From NCBI GenBank assembly GCA_022606135.1, contig JABYQN010000007.1, positions 186,001 to 250,000 of the forward strand: a stretch of DNA of 64,000 bases, given 5' to 3'. Below the pieces are notes generated by a model, which worked only from the letters and a program-made list of their open reading frames with translations, ran no database searches and was not told the DNA's origin. A program made the position numbers and the translations under genes. This DNA comes from Fomes fomentarius (lineage: Eukaryota; Basidiomycota; Agaricomycetes; Polyporales; Polyporaceae). The stretch's first letter is position 1. Each line of letters begins with the position of its first letter. Of the stretch, positions 60,191 through 64,000 are shown piece by piece.

Positions 60191-61079
60191 GCAAGGTCGC
60201 TTGGGAGAGGTATGGTCTTAGACTGGTTGCGACGTGCGATGAGATGGAGACAGTATGAGTAGGCACGACCAGCCAATGCTGTAGTTATATCTACAGCGTT
60301 GCCTTTGTGCCATCCAAAGTGGCCGTCGTGGCCGAAACATGATGGCCAGGTCATGCAAAGGGTGTTGGCTGTGGGCTTATAGTCAGGCTGGAAGTCTAGA
60401 GCGGAGCGCGGCTGTGTGCGGTGGGTGGAGGGCAAGATGAGACAGCCGATACAGACCGGATACGATGTGTGATAACATTCAAACGAGAGCCCAATGCCCC
60501 TGTGGGTTGAACGTGGACGTGCAGATGACCCGCCACGCGGCAGAGAACAGCATCACAGCGTCAGCGACCACGCCTACACTTACCTCGAGCTATCCACGTC
60601 CAAAGTCGGCCTTGGACCGGGTACGTGGGAGGTAGTTGCTGTGGATCGTACAGGAGAATTGAGCGAGTGCTGAGGCCTGAGGACGGGACGCGAGCCTTGA
60701 AGGCTATGTCTACAGGCCAGCCGGGGGAGACTCACTCCATACGGACGATGTAAGGGTATCGCTGACAGTGCGGTAGAAGATAGCTAGTGTGGTACTACAA
60801 CCTCATGATCAAGGAGGGAGGACGTCACGTGATGCTAGTGCGTCAAACCCGCCCTATTGCCATACATGGACGTAGTGCGGTCATCGCGATGTTCAAGTTG
60901 TCACACAGCGCCTGGTCGTCATCGATGATTTTGAAGTGGCATCCAGCGCGTCCCTGCACCACTTGGGCCCCGACCGATGCACCAATCGCGACTGCGTAAG
61001 TGCACTTTGCAGTGGCCCTGCGCAATGACATCATCGCAGCGTTCGTTCAGTACGTGGACAGACTCCCCACACCTCGTCT
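60191..61079. other. Divergent promoter region, no supported gene
   Basis: Lies between the secreted protein gene and the mannitol-1-phosphate dehydrogenase gene. The small plus frame 60787-60999 and its antisense show no family features. Confidence 0.5.
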
Positions 61080-61085
61080 TATATA
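61080..61085 (+). promoter_or_regulatory. TATA-like box of the mannitol-1-phosphate dehydrogenase gene
   Basis: TATATA sits about 150 bp upstream of the ATG and about 80 bp before the putative 5' UTR intron. Confidence 0.45.
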
Positions 61086-61162
61086 CTGCTGCAGTGCATG
61101 CTACAGTTTCTGGCCACTTCACCTCACCTTAACTGACCAAACAACCAATCTCCTTCCATCTT

Positions 61163-61227
61163 GTGAGTAGCCTCAATTATAAATGACTCGATGTAGACAT
61201 ATTAGGATCTAACGTTCACTGTCCCAG
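61163..61227 (+). other. Putative 5' UTR intron
   Basis: GTGAGT at 61163 and TCCCAG ending 61227 frame a 65-nt intron, six bases before the ATG at 61234. Both splice signals are good. Confidence 0.6.
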
Positions 61228-61233
61228 GAAACT

Positions 61234-62448
61234 ATGAGCTCCAATTCGAACAGCCCAGAACGCAAAGCCATCCACTTCGGGGCGGGAAACATCGGACGCG
61301 GTTTTATAGGACCCCTGCTCGTTGAGTCGGGCTACCACGTCATCTTCGCCGATGTCAACAAGGACATCATCGAGAAGATCAACGAGCAGGACTCGTACGA
61401 CGTCCTCATCCTCGACGAGGACGAGGAGTGCCGCAACTCCATCTCCGACGTGTCCGGCGTCATCTCCACCTCCCCCGACATCGTAAACGAGTTCGTGGAC
61501 CCCAGTGTTGACCTCGTCACCACCGCCGTCGGGCCCACCATCCTCGAGAAGATCGCCGCGACTATCGCTAAGGGCCTCAGCGCTCGCAGTAAGGCGAACG
61601 CGGGCCCGATGAACCTCATCGCATGCGAGAACATGGTCAACCAGACGACTCTCCTCCGGAATCACATCTTTGGACACCTCGCGGACGAGGACAAGGCATG
61701 GGCCGAGGAGAATGTCGGGTTCGCGAACTGCTCCGTCGACCGCATCGTCCCGCCGTACAACCCGACGGACAACGACAGCCCGCTCGACGTCGGTGTCGAG
61801 GGCTTCTACGAGTGGGTCGTCGACAGGAGGGCGCTCCAGCGCACACGGCCGAACGTACACCTCAAGGGCGTCCACCTAACGACCGATCTTGACGCATACA
61901 TCGAGCGCAAGCTCTTCACGCTCAACTGTGGGCACGCGATCATCGCCTACCTCGGCTTCCTCAAGGGCTACAAGACGATCGACGAGGCCGTGCGCGACGA
62001 GGAGATCCGCACGACCGTGCACTCTGCGCTCTGGAACGAGGCGGGCGCGGCGCTCCGCCGCAAGCACAAGTTCGACGAGAAGGAGTACAAGGAGTACGTC
62101 GAGAAGATCATGGAGCGCTTCGCGAACCCCCGCTTGAAGGACGAGGTTGTGCGCGTCGGCCGCGAGCCCCTGCGGAAGCTCTCGAAGGGCGACCGCCTAT
62201 TGGGTCCGATGAATATGGCGCTCGAGTTTGGGCTTCCGACGGACAACTTGGTGAAGGGGATCGCTGCTGCGTTCATGTACGACAATGCAGAAGACAAGCA
62301 GAGTGCCGACATGCAGAAGCGGGTGAAGGCGCATGGGATCTCAAAGGTCGTTGCCGAGAGCACCGGCTTCGAGGAGGACAGCAAGGAGCACGCGAAGATT
62401 CTTGAGGCGTATCACAAACTGCGCGAGACCTACCGACAGCCCAATTGA
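61234..62448 (+). CDS. Mannitol-1-phosphate 5-dehydrogenase
   Basis: Reversibly converts fructose 6-phosphate and NADH to mannitol 1-phosphate. A single uninterrupted frame of 404 aa. Rossmann motif: AIHFGAGNIGRGFIGPLL, then VESGYHVIFADVNKDIIEKI. Family markers: LVTTAVGPTILEKIAATIAK, NLIACENMVNQTTLLRNHI, FANCSVDRIVPPYN, DVGVEGFYEWVVDRRALQ, YIERKLFTLNCGHAIIAYLG (catalytic Lys region), EIRTTVHSALWNEAGAALRR, DRLLGPMNMALEFGLPTDNL. C-terminal KLRETYRQPN. No coding introns, unlike almost every other gene here; an intron may lie in the 5' UTR. Length is as expected for the fungal/bacterial M1PDH family. Mannitol is a major fungal storage and stress polyol. Very sure of function. Confidence 0.97.
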   Translation: MSSNSNSPERKAIHFGAGNIGRGFIGPLLVESGYHVIFADVNKDIIEKINEQDSYDVLILDEDEECRNSISDVSGVISTSPDIVNEFVDPSVDLVTTAVGPTILEKIAATIAKGLSARSKANAGPMNLIACENMVNQTTLLRNHIFGHLADEDKAWAEENVGFANCSVDRIVPPYNPTDNDSPLDVGVEGFYEWVVDRRALQRTRPNVHLKGVHLTTDLDAYIERKLFTLNCGHAIIAYLGFLKGYKTIDEAVRDEEIRTTVHSALWNEAGAALRRKHKFDEKEYKEYVEKIMERFANPRLKDEVVRVGREPLRKLSKGDRLLGPMNMALEFGLPTDNLVKGIAAAFMYDNAEDKQSADMQKRVKAHGISKVVAESTGFEEDSKEHAKILEAYHKLRETYRQPN

Positions 62449-62802
62449 GTTGCACGAGGTATACCTTCAGCTATTTGGACATGTATCGGCGCATACTCAT
62501 GATGAGTCTTCGGTAGAGACTTCAGACGTTGAACTTCAAACAAATACCTATGCGTCTGTAGCACATTGTATAACACTCACATGGTAGTACATACTTCGAA
62601 ACGGACTTGTAGTGTACGATACCTGTACTGTGTATTCACGTTATAATAGATCTCTGAAATGAAACGAATTTTGTGAGGTGCCACTCAGTACGTCGCCCTC
62701 AAGAACTATCGCGGGCGCCTGGATATCTGGTGGATTTGAACTCGCACTCGATCTCCCACAACAGTCTGAGTGGCTCGCTTCTCAAGTATCCGGGTCCGAG
62801 GC
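62449..62802. other. Spacer between M1PDH and the F-box gene
   Basis: Contains the 3' UTR of M1PDH and the promoter of the F-box gene. Nothing else is seen. Confidence 0.5.
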
Positions 62803-64000
62803 ATGCCTGTAACTCACGAGTTGGTCTGTCTGATATGCAGCCAATGTTCTCTCGAGACCTTAGTCACCCTCGCAAGGACCTCCCGCCTTTGTCATGGCCC
62901 CGCAATCCGTGTGATCTGGCGCCATATTCCCTACCTCGCGTGTTTGTTCTACACTTTGCCATCGGACTCATGGACGTCCGATCGAATGGTGCTGGTGAGC
63001 AGTCTGTTGAACGTTGAGCATCTAGCCGGTTAACAAAGGTTCTAATACCGAAGTTGAACACAGAAACCCACTCGCGAACTCTTCCCCAAGGACTTCATAC
63101 GTTTCGATATGCACGCAGCTCTTGTCTTGGAAGTCATTCCCATGGCGGAATTTGCTCAGCAATGGAATATACGGTTGAAGAACCCTATGTTCATACCGCC
63201 ATCAGGTCTGTCCCAACTTGAATCGTCTGCCTAGCCAAGGGACAAGAATTAACGGCCAACCATCTGCAGGAGAAGGTATTCGTATATCGAAGGAAATGTG
63301 GGCTGCCCTGCAGCGAATCAGCCTTACTCCCCTGCCAAATGTGCACAGGATGTCGTATACCGGGAGGACCGTTTTCAAGTCCGAGCAATCTGCGCCGATT
63401 CACGTTCTACTTGGGCCATCCCTACACAGGGCGAAGATCGTTCTCACTTATGACACCATCGACTGGCTATCAACTCACAGTGACATGACTGATTACGACG
63501 TCACACTTACCCAGATGATTCGTACACTCCCGATACGATGTCCCGACTTGACCCACCTCAATCTTTACGTCTTCAATCCGCACTCGTATCATCACACACA
63601 TCTGAAGGACGCGCTGGCAGATGCCTTGTGCGGTCTCCACAAGCTTGCGAAAGTCGAGTGCGGGCACATGTCCTTGAACCTACGGGCATGGAAGTGTCTC
63701 GGGTCGCTACCGACGCTCAAAAGTCTTCGCTTCCTCGCTTTCTCCGAGGACTTCCCCGCTGGGTCCTCACAATCAGAGCCTACCCCTCTGTTCCCCACTT
63801 TGCACGAGCTGACGATCCATGTCGACTCTTATGAACTGTGCGCATCTCTTATGGAGGCAGTCTCCTCACCCACTCTGCAATCTGTTCAATGCCAAATCAA
63901 GAGTCTCCCTGAAGCAGCGCCGTTCGAGGTGCTTACCGCAACGCTCGCCGCGCATCCTTCGGGGACATCGATCAAGGCACTCGCCATCAACACTGGGATA
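62803..64000 (+). CDS. Polypore-type F-box/LRR protein, 3' end outside the window
   Basis: Exon 1 (62803-62994) starts MPVTHELVCLICSQCSLETL, with VTLARTSRLCHGPAIRVIWR and FYTLPSDSWT. It is close to exon 1 of the 9315-11040 gene (TFARTSREFHEPAIRAMWH, IYTLPSDAWT). A 69-nt intron joins to KPTRELFPKDFIRFDMHAAL (63064-63205), then a second intron (GTCTGT..CTGCAG) to EGIRISKEMWAALQRISLTP, LPNVHRM. The third exon runs open from 63270 to the window end, with LRR-like strands (CPDLTHLNLYVF, LPTLKSLRFLAF, LFPTLHELTIHV). An upstream non-ATG extension exists; I chose the ATG. Expected role: substrate adaptor for SCF ligase. The frame is intact as far as visible, unlike the related gene. Confidence 0.85.

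Noticed and set aside
61216..61875. 219-codon minus-strand open frame opposite the M1PDH gene
   Set aside because: It is the antisense shadow of a GC-rich coding region. The plus strand has a clear enzyme family and the antisense protein has biased Val/Asp/Leu composition.

Overview
This window is eukaryotic nuclear DNA from a filamentous basidiomycete, most likely an Agaricomycete of the polypore type. The genes are split by many short introns (mostly about 50-70 nt, GT..AG), both strands are used, and the families are typical of that group: DUF6534 membrane proteins, polypore-style F-box proteins, Bzz1, Utp3, Ure2p-like GST, and fungal Tom22. No tRNA, rRNA, CRISPR array, plasmid feature or intact transposon was recognised. 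The products were recognised by eye from conserved motifs. Exon joins were worked out by reading splice signals and have not been checked with transcripts.

Layout. 0.2-2.3 kb (-): DUF6534 membrane protein with a GC-AG intron. 4.2-7.0 kb (-): CUL1, the scaffold of SCF ubiquitin ligases. 7.6-9.2 kb (-): a damaged or hard-to-splice F-box-like gene. 9.3-11.0 kb (-): a polypore F-box gene interrupted by one in-frame TGA. 11.6-12.3 kb (-): a two-TM protein with two PPxY motifs. 13.1-15.0 kb (-): FAD monooxygenase. 16.6-17.9 kb (+): Ure2p-like glutathione transferase. 18.5 kb (-): a 74-aa acidic protein. 20.6-21.2 kb (+): mitochondrial ribosomal protein mL58/MrpL20. 21.7-24.0 kb (+): Utp3/Sas10. 24.4-27.8 kb (-): Zn2Cys6 transcription factor whose zinc cluster needs a 6-nt microexon. 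28.1-28.7 kb (+): Tom22. 29.1-30.7 kb (-): NDUFA9-like complex I subunit. 32.3-33.2 kb (-): decayed copy of the next gene. 33.5-35.3 kb (-): single-pass membrane protein with repeated beta-type ectodomains. 38.5-39.3 kb (+): DUF2462 small basic protein. 41.2-43.3 kb (-): CENP-B-type DNA-binding protein. 47.6-49.0 kb (-): CAF1/POP2 deadenylase. 51.1-54.5 kb (-): Bzz1 (F-BAR, C1, two SH3). 57.0-57.6 kb (+): secreted double-psi beta-barrel protein. 59.4-60.2 kb (-): secreted four-cysteine protein with a hydrophobic tail. 61.2-62.4 kb (+): mannitol-1-phosphate 5-dehydrogenase. 62.8-64.0 kb (+): start of another F-box gene of the same family as the 9.3-11.0 kb one, cut off by the window edge.

How they fit together. 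Most genes are core housekeeping functions (mRNA decay, ribosome biogenesis, mitochondrial import and respiration, actin/endocytosis, mannitol metabolism) and are not a biosynthetic cluster. The exception is the left end, where CUL1 sits beside two F-box-type genes, members of the family that CUL1 serves through Skp1. Large spacers (about 12.3-13.0, 15-16.6, 18.7-20.6, 30.7-32.3, 35.3-38.5, 39.3-41.2, 43.3-47.6, 49-51.1, 54.5-57 and 57.6-59.3 kb) hold no gene I can support.

Most noteworthy: the 6-nt microexon carrying a zinc-binding cysteine; the TGA in the F-box gene; the GC-AG intron; a 15-nt terminal coding exon in Bzz1; the decayed tandem copy of the ectodomain protein; and the domesticated CENP-B-like protein. 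I did not find a clear case for a wholly new multi-gene system.
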